Positions 8,238 through 16,688 of a stretch of 64,000 nt of DNA are shown here, in pieces; positions within the stretch are counted from its first letter, which is position 1; each line of letters begins with the position of its first letter. The notes beneath the pieces are model-generated. The model was not told the origin of the DNA and ran no database searches. It worked only from the letters and a program-made list of their open reading frames with translations. The stretch lies in contig NZ_CP120997.1 of the NCBI RefSeq assembly GCF_030719295.1, forward strand, positions 3,046,001 to 3,110,000, read 5' to 3'. The position numbers and the translations under genes are program-made. Origin of the DNA: Streptomyces sp. Mut1. Lineage in GTDB: Bacteria > Actinomycetota > Actinomycetes > Streptomycetales > Streptomycetaceae.

Positions 8238-10079
8238 TCAGTTCCCGAAGACCACCATGGACCGCGCGTCCACCTCTTCGTCTCCGCTGATGCCGCTGAG
8301 CCTCGTCCGCATCAGGAGGGTGCGCCCGCCCACGTACACGACGCGTGGCCCGACGAAGCCGAGTTCCATGTCGGCGCCCGACGCCGGATGCCGAAGCACC
8401 ATCAGCGGGGTGCCGCCGGTGGACGGGAGGGAGGCGATGCCGCCGCCCTTCTTCAGGACCGGGCTGACGTACATCAGCAGCTTGCCGTTCTCGACCCGCA
8501 GCGGCGTGGCCGTCTGCCCGTCCGGCGACTTCGCCGACCAGCGGTACTTGCCGGTCGTCAGGTCGAAGGCGACGATCTTGTTGTCGCGTTCGGTGCCCGT
8601 CCTGGTGGCCATGTAGAACGTGTTCGCGTCGGCGGCCACGCCCATGCAGTTGTCCAGGTTCTTGCTGAGCGCCATCAGTTCGTCATCGCATTTGGGCGCG
8701 TACTCGCCCGGACCGCCGGAGAGCTGGGTCCGGTAGCTGCCGTCGTCGTTGAGCACCAGGATGCCCCACTTGTCCGGCTGCTTCAGCGAGACGACGAGCG
8801 GGCTGACGGAGTAGAACTGCGCGATCTCCCAGTCCTTCTTGAGCTTGTACGTCCACAGGACCTTGCCGGTGGCGGGGTCGATCCGCTGCACCTGCTGGTC
8901 CTTGTAGTCGTCGTCGGCGGTGTGGCAGCTCGTCGCCGCGATGGCCACGGGCCCGCTGGCGAAGCCGAACGGCTGGCACGCGCCGGACTGTTCGCCGAAG
9001 AGCTGCTTGCCGTCACTGACCCGGAACCCCTCGGACCTGCTGGTGCGGCCCACGGTGACCGTGCCGCCGTTGACCGACATCGCGAGGTCGGAGAGCCCGT
9101 CCCAGATGCCCTTGCGTACGAACGTCTTCCGCCAGCCGGCCTTGCCCGTCGTGAGGTCGATCATCTGCAACGTGTTGCACTCGGCGCCTTCCGAGGTGTC
9201 GTGCCTGATCGCGAGGACGATCTTGCCGTCGTCGGTGGGCAGCGAGGGCGCGGAGCACATCCGGGTGGGGAGCCGGACGCTCCACTGGAGGGTGCCGTCG
9301 GAGACCGAGTAGCCCGAGACCGTGTAGAACATGGCCTTCGCGACGGTGTCCCCCGCGAACCAGGGTCCGTACACGTCCTCGCCGCCGGCCGGCAGGTCGA
9401 CGCCGCCCTTCTGGAGCCAGAGGACCTTCGCCTCACCGGACTTGACGCCCGCGTTGATGGTCCGGGCCTCGTCCTCCGGGCTGATCACGGGCTCCCCCGT
9501 GGCCTTGCTCCCGGTCGGCGAGGGCGAGACGGTGGGCGAGGCGGAGTGGGTCGGGCCCGCCACGGGCTTGTCGTCGTCGCCGTCCCCGCCGACGGCGAAC
9601 CATATTCCGGCGCCGGCCACGAGCGCCACGGCGACCGCGACCCCCACGGCCTTCGCGGCCCGGCCGCGGAACCAGCCGCCCCCGCCCTGCGGCCCGGCCG
9701 GCGGCGGCGCGCCGTACTGCTGGGTCGGCATCTGATGCACGGAGAGCTGCCCGGGACCGGGCTGCGGGTGGCCGTGGCCCTGGGGCGGGTAGCCGTAGCC
9801 GGGCTGGGTGGGCGGCTGCGGGGGCTGCTGCCCGTACGGGCCGGGCTGGGGCGGGTAGCCGTAGCCCGGCCGGGGCTGGGCCGGGGGCTGTCCGTACGGG
9901 CCTGAGGGCTGCGGCGGCTGTCCGTACGGGCCGGGCCTGCCGGGTGCGTCGTACGGTCCGGCCGGCTGCGGATGGGCACCGGATCCGGACGATCCGGTGC
10001 CGGCCCCCGTACCGGTCTGCGGGTCGTACGGTGCTCCGAACCCGCCCTGCGGCGGCTGCTGTCCGGGCGGCTGGCTCAT
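8238..10079 (-). CDS. Membrane-anchored PQQ-like beta-propeller protein (paralogue 3 of 3)
   Basis: A 613-residue protein. It has a Pro/Gly/Gln-rich N-terminus with PYGQPP and PGYGYP repeats, a transmembrane helix at about residues 143-165, a Pro/Ser/Thr linker, and a propeller domain with DLTTGKAGWRK, DPATGKVLWTY and DLTTGKYRWSA blade motifs. GGGGGA lies 7 nt upstream of the ATG at 10079. It is the first of the three genes in transcription order. The cytoplasmic repeats and linkers differ between paralogues while the propellers align, which suggests duplication followed by divergence of the tails. Confidence 0.82.
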   Translation of the reverse strand: MSQPPGQQPPQGGFGAPYDPQTGTGAGTGSSGSGAHPQPAGPYDAPGRPGPYGQPPQPSGPYGQPPAQPRPGYGYPPQPGPYGQQPPQPPTQPGYGYPPQGHGHPQPGPGQLSVHQMPTQQYGAPPPAGPQGGGGWFRGRAAKAVGVAVAVALVAGAGIWFAVGGDGDDDKPVAGPTHSASPTVSPSPTGSKATGEPVISPEDEARTINAGVKSGEAKVLWLQKGGVDLPAGGEDVYGPWFAGDTVAKAMFYTVSGYSVSDGTLQWSVRLPTRMCSAPSLPTDDGKIVLAIRHDTSEGAECNTLQMIDLTTGKAGWRKTFVRKGIWDGLSDLAMSVNGGTVTVGRTSRSEGFRVSDGKQLFGEQSGACQPFGFASGPVAIAATSCHTADDDYKDQQVQRIDPATGKVLWTYKLKKDWEIAQFYSVSPLVVSLKQPDKWGILVLNDDGSYRTQLSGGPGEYAPKCDDELMALSKNLDNCMGVAADANTFYMATRTGTERDNKIVAFDLTTGKYRWSAKSPDGQTATPLRVENGKLLMYVSPVLKKGGGIASLPSTGGTPLMVLRHPASGADMELGFVGPRVVYVGGRTLLMRTRLSGISGDEEVDARSMVVFGN

Positions 10080-10144
10080 CGGCCCGTCCCCCTGTTCCGT
10101 TGTCACCTGTGAAGCGGCACGGTCATCCCCCGCACCGGGCAAGG

Positions 10145-10162
10145 CTTCTTTCTACCACCCGC
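10145..10162 (-). promoter_or_regulatory. Conserved upstream element of paralogue 3
   Basis: CTTCTTTCTACCACCCGC (plus-strand reading) lies about 66 nt before the paralogue 3 start and matches the paralogue 2 element with one mismatch. A GGGGC tract lies beside it in both places. It may be a shared promoter or regulator site. Confidence 0.45.
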
Positions 10163-10223
10163 TTCACAAGCCCCAGCAGTCACACCTGTCGCGGCTCGGT
10201 TGCGACAGCGAACCGGCCGACGC

Positions 10224-12044
10224 TCAGGCGTCCTCGGCGAGTTCGAGCCAGCGCATCTCCAGCACATCGCGTTCCGCGACCAGTTCGCGCAGCTCGGCGT
10301 CCAGCTTCGCGACCTTCTCGAAGTCGGTGGCGTGCTCGGCGATCTGGGCGTGCAGGGTCGTCTCGCGGGTCGACATCTTGTCGAGCTGCCGCTCGACCTT
10401 CTGCAGCTCCTTCTTGGCCGCGCGGGCCGCCTGCGCGGAGACCGCGGGTGCCGGGGCCTCGGCCGTCCGCTCGCGGGGTACGGAAGGCGTGGCGGGCGTC
10501 GCGGTCTCGGCCTGGCGCTGCCTGCGCTCCAGGTACTCGTCGATGCCGCGCGGCAGCATCCGCAGCGACCTGTCCCCGAGCAGGGCCATCACACGGTCCG
10601 TGGTGCGCTCGATGAAGAACCGGTCGTGGGAGATCACGATCATGGAGCCCGGCCAGCCGTCGAGCAGGTCCTCCAGCTGGGTCAGGGTCTCGATGTCGAG
10701 GTCGTTGGTCGGCTCGTCGAGGAACAGGACGTTGGGCTCGTCCATCAGCAGGCGCAGGATCTGGAGCCGGCGCCGCTCACCACCGGAGAGGTCACCGACC
10801 GGCGTCCACTGCTTCTCCTTGGTGAAGCCGAACTTCTCGCAGAGCTGCCCGGCGGTCATCTCCCGCCCCTTGCCGAGGTCGACCCGGTCGCGGACCTGCT
10901 GGACCGCCTCCAGCACCCGCAGGCTCGGCTTCAGCTCGTGGACCTCCTGGGAGAGGTAGGCGAGCCTGACGGTCCTGCCGACGACGATCTTCCCGGCGGC
11001 GGGCTGCTCCTCGCCCTGGGTACGGGCCGCCTCCGCGAGCGCCCGCAGCAGCGAGGTCTTGCCCGCGCCGTTCACCCCGACCAGGCCGATCCGGTCGCCG
11101 GGGCCGAGCTGCCAGGTGAGGTGCGTGAGCAGGGTCTTGGGGCCCGCCTGGACGGTCACGTCCTCCAGGTCGAAGACCGTCTTGCCGAGCCGGGCGTTGG
11201 CGAACTTCATCAGCTCGCTGGTGTCGCGCGGCGGCGGCACGTCGGCGATCAGCTCGTTGGCTGCCTCGATGCGGTAGCGCGGCTTGGAGGTACGGGCGGG
11301 GGCGCCGCGCCGCAGCCAGGCCAGCTCCTTGCGCATCAGGTTCTGCCGCTTGGTCTCCTCGGTCGCGGCGATCCGCTCCCGCTCGGCGCGGGCGAACACG
11401 TAGTCGCTGTAGCCGCCCTCGTACTCGTGGACCGTGCCCCGCTGGACGTCCCACATGCGGGTGCAGACCTGGTCCAGGAACCAGCGGTCGTGGGTGACGC
11501 AGACCAGGGCCGAGCGGCGGGCCCGCAGATGGCCGGCGAGCCAGGAGATGCCCTCGACGTCCAGGTGGTTGGTCGGCTCGTCGAGGACGATCAGGTCCTG
11601 CTCGGCGATCAGGAGCTTGGCGAGGGCGATCCGGCGGCGCTCACCGCCGGAGAGCGGGGCGATGACGGTGTCCAGGCCGTGCTCGAAGCCGGGCAGGTCG
11701 AGCCCGCCGAAGAGGCCGGTGAGCACGTCACGGATCTTGGCGCTGCCCGCCCACTCGTGGTCGGCGAGGTCCCCGATGACCTCGTGGCGGACCGTGGCCT
11801 CCGGGTCGAGGGAGTCGTGCTGGGTCAGCACGCCGAGACGCAGCCCGCCGTTGTGGGTGACGCGGCCGCTGTCCGCCTCCTCCAGCCTGGCCAGCATCCG
11901 GATCAGGGTCGTCTTGCCGTCGCCGTTGCGGCCGACGACACCGATCCGGTCGCCCTCGGAGACGCCGAGGGACACACCGTCGAGCAGGGCACGGGTGCCG
12001 TACACCTTGCTGACCTGCTCGACATTGACGAGGTTGACGGCCAC
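10224..12044 (-). CDS. ABC-F family ATPase (Uup-like, ribosome-associated)
   Basis: A 606-residue soluble protein with two ABC ATPase domains and no membrane segment, which defines the ABC-F group of translation factors and antibiotic-protection proteins. Walker A motifs are GRNGDGKTT near residue 37 and GVNGAGKTS near residue 330. Both halves have LSGGERRR signatures, and the Walker B segments read LIVLDEPTNHLD and VLFLDEPTNDLD. The last 70 residues form a Lys/Glu-rich coiled coil, as in Uup. The GTG at 12044 has GGAG at good spacing. It may be a housekeeping translation factor or confer drug protection; sequence alone cannot decide. Confidence 0.9.
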   Translation of the reverse strand: MAVNLVNVEQVSKVYGTRALLDGVSLGVSEGDRIGVVGRNGDGKTTLIRMLARLEEADSGRVTHNGGLRLGVLTQHDSLDPEATVRHEVIGDLADHEWAGSAKIRDVLTGLFGGLDLPGFEHGLDTVIAPLSGGERRRIALAKLLIAEQDLIVLDEPTNHLDVEGISWLAGHLRARRSALVCVTHDRWFLDQVCTRMWDVQRGTVHEYEGGYSDYVFARAERERIAATEETKRQNLMRKELAWLRRGAPARTSKPRYRIEAANELIADVPPPRDTSELMKFANARLGKTVFDLEDVTVQAGPKTLLTHLTWQLGPGDRIGLVGVNGAGKTSLLRALAEAARTQGEEQPAAGKIVVGRTVRLAYLSQEVHELKPSLRVLEAVQQVRDRVDLGKGREMTAGQLCEKFGFTKEKQWTPVGDLSGGERRRLQILRLLMDEPNVLFLDEPTNDLDIETLTQLEDLLDGWPGSMIVISHDRFFIERTTDRVMALLGDRSLRMLPRGIDEYLERRQRQAETATPATPSVPRERTAEAPAPAVSAQAARAAKKELQKVERQLDKMSTRETTLHAQIAEHATDFEKVAKLDAELRELVAERDVLEMRWLELAEDA

Positions 12045-12161
12045 GAACGCTCCAGCATTGAGGAAAACTCCGGCCTTCAGCGTAGTCGCCACGGCGCGGA
12101 CCTCGGTACGAGCGCCCGCCCGGCCCGGTGTACGTTGCGCGCAAACGATCAAGGGGTGGGG

Positions 12162-12803
12162 ATGTTCATGACGCGTCGTACCGTTCGCGGGCTGGTACCC
12201 GCACTGCTGGCCGCGGCCGTGCTGACCGGCTGCTCATCCGATCCGGACACCGACGGCGGAGCGAAGGCGGAGAAGTCCGCCGGGGCTCCGGCCGTGAAGA
12301 CGGCGGCCGGGGGCGGCACCGTCGGAGGCCCCGGTTCCGGCTGCGAGCTGCCGGTGACGTTCGACCTGGCGAAGCTGTGGAAGGCGAAGGCCGTCGCCCC
12401 GATCGAGCCGGACTCGGACTTCGCCGGGCTCGCCACCCAGGGCCCGGTCACCATGGTCTGCGAGATCGACGCCAAGCCGGCCGGGCACATCGGGTTCCTG
12501 CGGGTGTGGCAGGGGAAGAACAAGGACGCCTCGCCGCGCGAGACGCTGGAGGGCTTCGTCGGAGCCGAGAAGAACGCCTCGAAGATCAGTTACACGAAGG
12601 CCGCGGCCGGGAAGACGACCGCGGCCGAGGTGTCCTACACCCTCCACAGCAAGCTCGTGGAGGAGTCCCGCCCCGCCCGCGCCTTCGCCGTCGCCACGCC
12701 CGAAGGTCCGGTCGTCGTCCAGCTGGGCGGATTCGACGCCTACGAGCACAAGGGCATGCTGCCGGCGTACGAACTGGCGAAGCGGACGGTACGGGTGGGC
12801 TGA
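12162..12803 (+). CDS. Secreted lipoprotein of unknown function
   Basis: A 213-residue protein with a lipoprotein signal: MFMTRRTVRG, a hydrophobic core, then the lipobox LTGC near residue 26, so it should be lipid-anchored on the outer membrane face. The mature part begins with a Ser/Asp/Gly-rich linker, and a single compact domain of about 160 residues follows. It resembles small actinobacterial DUF3558-type lipoproteins only in general layout. AAGGGGTGGGG precedes the ATG, and a second ATG two codons later is an alternative start. It converges on ispE with a 4-nt gap. Confidence 0.8.
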   Translation: MFMTRRTVRGLVPALLAAAVLTGCSSDPDTDGGAKAEKSAGAPAVKTAAGGGTVGGPGSGCELPVTFDLAKLWKAKAVAPIEPDSDFAGLATQGPVTMVCEIDAKPAGHIGFLRVWQGKNKDASPRETLEGFVGAEKNASKISYTKAAAGKTTAAEVSYTLHSKLVEESRPARAFAVATPEGPVVVQLGGFDAYEHKGMLPAYELAKRTVRVG

Positions 12804-12807
12804 CCGC

Positions 12808-13701
12808 CTACAGGACCGTCGCACCCGGGGCCGGGGACGCCGCCGTGCGGGCGGTGCGGCAGGTGCCCGACGCGGTCAGCGCGGCGGCCACCTCGCGGGC
12901 CGCCGCCGCGTCCTCGGCCAGGAACGCGGTGGTCGGCCCCGAGCCGGAGACCAGCGCGGCCAGGGCGCCCGCCTCGGTGCCCGCGGCCAGGGTGTCCGCC
13001 AGCGAGGGGCGCAGCGACAGGGCGGGGGCCTGGAGGTCGTTGCTCAGGGCGCCGGCCAGGGCCTTCGCGTCGCCGGTCCGCAGCGCGTCCAGGAGGGCAT
13101 CCGAGGCGACGGGCCCGGGGACCCGGGTCCCGGCCGTCAGCCGGTCGAACTCGCGGTAGACCGCGGGCGTGGACAGCCCGCCGTCGGCGACCGCGAACAC
13201 CCAGTGGAACGCGCCGCCCACCTCGACCGGGCTCAGCCGCTCACCCCGCCCGGTGCCGAGGGCGGCGCCGCCGACGAGGCTGAACGGCACGTCGCTGCCC
13301 AGCTCGGCGCAGAGCCCGAGCAGCTCGTCCCGGCTCGCGCCGGTCCCCCACAGCGCGTCGCAGGCCAGCAGGGCGCCGGCCCCGTCCGCGCTGCCGCCCG
13401 CCATGCCGCCCGCGACGGGGATGTCCTTGTCGATGTGGATGTGCACGTCCGGCGCGATGCCGTGGAGCGCCGCGAGAGCTGTCGCGGCCCGCGCGGCCAG
13501 GTTGGACGCGTCCAGCGGGACCTGCGCCGCGTCCGGCCCCGAGCAGGTGATCCGCAGCGATTCGGCGGGCGTCACGGTGACCTCGTCGTACAGGCCGACG
13601 GCGAGGAAGACGTTCGCCAGGTCGTGGAAGCCGTCCGGGCGCGCGGCACCGACCGCGAGCTGGACGTTGACCTTGGCGGGGACCCGTACGGTGACACTCA
13701 T
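12808..13701 (-). CDS. ispE: 4-(cytidine 5'-diphospho)-2-C-methyl-D-erythritol kinase
   Basis: Enzyme of the non-mevalonate (MEP) isoprenoid pathway, which phosphorylates CDP-methylerythritol. The 297-residue protein has the GHMP kinase pattern. The N-terminal [11 protein letters not shown] corresponds to the usual PAKINL motif, and the glycine-rich ATP loop [15 protein letters not shown] lies near residue 95. The C-terminal [13 protein letters not shown] motif completes it. Its ATG overlaps the ksgA stop as ATGA, so the two are translationally coupled, a pairing also found in Mycobacterium. Confidence 0.95.
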   Translation of the reverse strand: MSVTVRVPAKVNVQLAVGAARPDGFHDLANVFLAVGLYDEVTVTPAESLRITCSGPDAAQVPLDASNLAARAATALAALHGIAPDVHIHIDKDIPVAGGMAGGSADGAGALLACDALWGTGASRDELLGLCAELGSDVPFSLVGGAALGTGRGERLSPVEVGGAFHWVFAVADGGLSTPAVYREFDRLTAGTRVPGPVASDALLDALRTGDAKALAGALSNDLQAPALSLRPSLADTLAAGTEAGALAALVSGSGPTTAFLAEDAAAAREVAAALTASGTCRTARTAASPAPGATVL

Positions 13702-14567
13702 CCCGCGCTCCCGGGCTTGTTCTCGGCGACGGCGGCGAACTCCTCGACCGTCAGTGACTCGCCGCGCTCCTGCGGCGAGATGCCCGCGGCGAGCAGGGCG
13801 GCCTCGGCGGCCGGCGCGGAGCCGGCCCAGCCGGCCAGGGCCGCGCGCAGCGTCTTGCGGCGCTGGGCGAACGCCGCGTCCACGACCGCGAAGACTTCTT
13901 CCTTGCTCGCGGTCGTCGCCACGGGTTCGGTGCGGCGCACCAGCGAGACGAGCCCGGAGTCGACGTTGGGCGCGGGCCAGAACACCTTGCGGCCGATGGA
14001 GCCGGCGCGCTTGACGTCCGTGTACCAGCTCGCCTTCACCGACGGCACGCCGTACACCTTGTTCCCCGGCCGGGCGGCCAGCCGGTCGGCGACCTCCGCC
14101 TGCACCATGACGAGCGTCCGCTCGATGCTCGGGAAGCGGTCCAGCACGGTGAGCAGGACGGGCACGGCGACGTTGTACGGGAGGTTGGCGACGAGCGCGG
14201 TGGGCGGCGGGCCCGGCAGCTCCCGTACGAGCATCGCGTCCGAGTGCACCAGCGCGAACCGGTCGGCGCGGCCGGGCATCCGGGCGGCGACGGTGGCCGG
14301 CAGGGCGGCGGCGAGCACGTCGTCGATCTCGACGGCGACGACGCGGTCGGCGGCCTCCAGCAGCGCGAGGGTCAGCGAGCCGAGCCCCGGCCCGACCTCG
14401 ACCACCACGTCGTCCGGCCGCACCCCCGCCGTCCGCACGATCCGGCGGACCGTGTTGGCGTCGATGACGAAGTTCTGGCCGCGCTGCTTGGTGGGACGTA
14501 CGCCCAGGGTCGCGGCCAGCTCACGGATGTCTGCGGGGCCCAGGAGGGCGTCGGGCTCTGTGCTCAC
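13698..14567 (-). CDS. rsmA (ksgA): 16S rRNA dimethyladenosine transferase
   Basis: Dimethylates two adjacent adenosines near the 3' end of 16S rRNA during small-subunit assembly. The 289-residue protein has the SAM-binding loop [16 protein letters not shown] and the target-base motif NLPYNVA. The C-terminal helical segment contains [13 protein letters not shown], typical of KsgA/Dim1. The GTG at 14567 begins [10 protein letters not shown]; its ribosome site is weak. Upstream there is no rpf gene, only the repeat-rich stretch described separately. Confidence 0.95.
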   Translation of the reverse strand: MSTEPDALLGPADIRELAATLGVRPTKQRGQNFVIDANTVRRIVRTAGVRPDDVVVEVGPGLGSLTLALLEAADRVVAVEIDDVLAAALPATVAARMPGRADRFALVHSDAMLVRELPGPPPTALVANLPYNVAVPVLLTVLDRFPSIERTLVMVQAEVADRLAARPGNKVYGVPSVKASWYTDVKRAGSIGRKVFWPAPNVDSGLVSLVRRTEPVATTASKEEVFAVVDAAFAQRRKTLRAALAGWAGSAPAAEAALLAAGISPQERGESLTVEEFAAVAENKPGSAG

Positions 14568-14614
14568 GTACTCAGCGTACGGCCCTCCGGGCGGGGGCCT
14601 GTGCCGTTGCTTGC

Positions 14615-15216
14615 CCCGGTCCGGGGCGGAGGGCTCCGTCCTCAATCGCCGGACGGGCTTGAGTGGGGCGCCGGCCCCCGCGGGTTTGCCCCGGTCCGGG
14701 GCGGAGGGTTCCGTCCTCAAGCGCCGGACCGGCTTGGGTGGGGCGTCGGTCCCCGCGGGTTTGGCCTGTCCCGGGCCGATCGGTTCCGTCCTCAAGCGCC
14801 GGACGGGCTCAAAAGCACGCCTGCGCGTCCAGGGTGGGGTCCGGGGTCCCTCCGGGGCGTCTCCTCAGACGACGAACGTTCCGCCGGTACGCAGCCGTGC
14901 CCGGGTATCTGTTCGTCGTCCTGCGGGGACTCCCCTGCACGCCCCCGGACCGGCCGCCACGCGTCTGCACGCCGGTGGGACGACTGTCGCAGACGCATAG
15001 GCGTCCGGGTGGGGGCGTGCAGGGCAGTCCCCGCAGAAAATGGCGTACGACCGGGGTCCTCCGCGTCGTCGGGTGAACACGCCATTTTTGAGGAGTCTGC
15101 CCGGAGGGACCCCACCCCCACCCACCGGACGGTGGGCGACCCGTACCCCACGGACGACGACGCCCCCAAGCCCGTCCGGCGATTGAGGACGGAACCCCGC
15201 ACCCCGGACCGGGGCG
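14615..15216. repeat. Gene-free nested repeat element between ksgA and tatD
   Basis: The 651-bp gap between ksgA and tatD has no convincing gene. GTCCTCAA[G/T]CGCCGGAC[G/C]GG occurs three times in the same direction at 14638, 14713 and 14788, exactly 75 bp apart, and once inverted at 15171-15190. Between the last direct copy and the inverted copy, further arms are nested. About 14833-14866 pairs imperfectly with 15090-15122, and 14922-14946 pairs with 15011-15035 with one mismatch. GCGTCTGC at 14961 pairs with its complement at 14989, and AAAATGGCGT at 15037 with 15079-15088. The whole could fold into one long branched structure, perhaps a MITE-like element. Confidence 0.75.
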
Positions 15217-15218
15217 GC

Positions 15219-16085
15219 TCAGTAGTCGAACGCCCGCGCCGTATTGTCCGCCACCGCCGCCGCCAGCTCGTCCTCCTCCAGCCCCTTCACCGTCGCCATC
15301 GCCCGGAGCGTGACCGGGATCAGGTACGGCGCGTTGGGGCGGCCCCGGAAGGGGGCCGGGGTCAGGAAGGGCGCGTCGGTCTCGACGAGGACGAGCTCCA
15401 CCGGCGCCACCGCCAGCGCGTCGCGCAGCGGCTGGGCGTTCTTGAAGGTCACGTTGCCGGCGAACGACATGAAGTACCCGGCGCGGGCGCACACCCGCGC
15501 CATCTCCGCGTCGCCGGAGTAGCAGTGGAAGACGGTCCGCTCCGGCGCCCCCGCGTCCGCGAGGATGCGCAGGACGTCCGCGTGGGCCTCGCGGTCGTGG
15601 ATGACGAGCGCCTTGCCGTGGCGTTTGGCGATCTCGATGTGGGCGCGGAAGGACTCCTCCTGGGCGGCCATGCCCTCGGGCCCGGTACGGAAGTAGTCGA
15701 GGCCGGTCTCGCCGACCCCGCGCACATGCGGCAGCGCGGCCAGTGCGTCGATCTCGGCGAGGGCGTCGTGAAGGGCGGCGGCGCCACCGCCCTCCCGGGC
15801 CCCCTGCCGCGACCACCCATCCCGATCACCGTGCACGATGCGCGGCGCCTCGTTGGGGTGCAGGGCCACCGCCGCGTGCACGCCCGGGTGCGCGGCGGCG
15901 GTCTCCGCGGCCCAGCGGGACCCCTTCACGTCGCACCCCACCTGCACCACGGTCGTCACGTTGACCGCGGCGGCCCTGGCGAGGCCCTCCTCGACGGTGC
16001 CGTCCTGCATGTCCAGGTGGGTGTGCGAATCGGCGACCGGAACCCGGAGGGGTTCGGGCAGCGGCGGGGCTTCGGTACGGCTCAT
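15219..16085 (-). CDS. tatD: TatD family metal-dependent hydrolase (deoxyribonuclease)
   Basis: A 288-residue member of the TatD amidohydrolase-like family, known as metal-dependent DNases. Metal-ligand motifs are visible in order: DSHTHLD near residue 19, GETGLDYF near residue 125, VIHDREAH, FHCYSGD and ETDAPFL near residue 240. The ATG at 16085 (MSRTEAPPLP) is chosen because it leaves a short N-terminus; its ribosome site is weak. A tatD-rpf-ksgA-ispE order is known in mycobacteria. Here tatD, ksgA and ispE remain, with a non-coding repeat element in the middle. Confidence 0.92.
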   Translation of the reverse strand: MSRTEAPPLPEPLRVPVADSHTHLDMQDGTVEEGLARAAAVNVTTVVQVGCDVKGSRWAAETAAAHPGVHAAVALHPNEAPRIVHGDRDGWSRQGAREGGGAAALHDALAEIDALAALPHVRGVGETGLDYFRTGPEGMAAQEESFRAHIEIAKRHGKALVIHDREAHADVLRILADAGAPERTVFHCYSGDAEMARVCARAGYFMSFAGNVTFKNAQPLRDALAVAPVELVLVETDAPFLTPAPFRGRPNAPYLIPVTLRAMATVKGLEEDELAAAVADNTARAFDY

Positions 16086-16142
16086 GGCCACGATCGTACG
16101 AGGACCGCGGCGGACGGGTTCAGGCCGCACACGGCCCACGGC

Positions 16143-16529
16143 TCACTTGCGGAAGGGGTGCAGAAGGTCGGAGAGGTGCCAGTGGTGGCCGGCGGCCGGT
16201 GCCGCGGTGGCGGCGACGGGCTCCTCGCGCGGCTCCTCGGGGGTCAGCGGCCCCGCCGCCGGCTGGGTGCGGTCCGGGTTGCGCAGGAGCTGCTGGACGG
16301 TCGATACCCGGCCGGCCCTCATGATCCGTACGACGTGCCCGCCGCAGTTCGCGCAGGTGGGGGTGGAGAGGGGGGAGGGCACCCGCTCGCCGTCCGCCTT
16401 GTAGACCACGTAGGCGTGCTGGGAGGCGTCGACGTGGTGCTCGATCTCGTAGGACTGTTCCCAGCCGTGTCCGCACCTCATGCAGGCGAAGGCGTAGGCC
16501 TCGTGCACGGTGGTTGCTATGTCGCTCAT
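16143..16529 (-). CDS. Zinc-ribbon-like hypothetical protein
   Basis: A 128-residue cytoplasmic protein with two CxxC pairs, CMRC near residue 16 and CANC near residue 58, which probably bind one zinc as a split zinc ribbon. The C-terminal 50 residues are Pro/Ala/Glu-rich, ending in HHWHLSDLLHPFRK. GAGGAG five bases upstream supports the ATG at 16529. Function is unknown. Confidence 0.8.
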   Translation of the reverse strand: MSDIATTVHEAYAFACMRCGHGWEQSYEIEHHVDASQHAYVVYKADGERVPSPLSTPTCANCGGHVVRIMRAGRVSTVQQLLRNPDRTQPAAGPLTPEEPREEPVAATAAPAAGHHWHLSDLLHPFRK

Positions 16530-16688
16530 GCCTGCTCCTCTTGTCCGCTGGACAAGCACTCCGGAGAATGCGTCCTGGCTCCAGTGGACGCCTCTACCGG
16601 CGGAAGCGCACCGGGCCCTGTCGAGTATTGGAGCGGTTTTGGCCTTGTCGTGGCGAAACAGCCCGGTACGCGGCTCTCGCTTTGCTTT

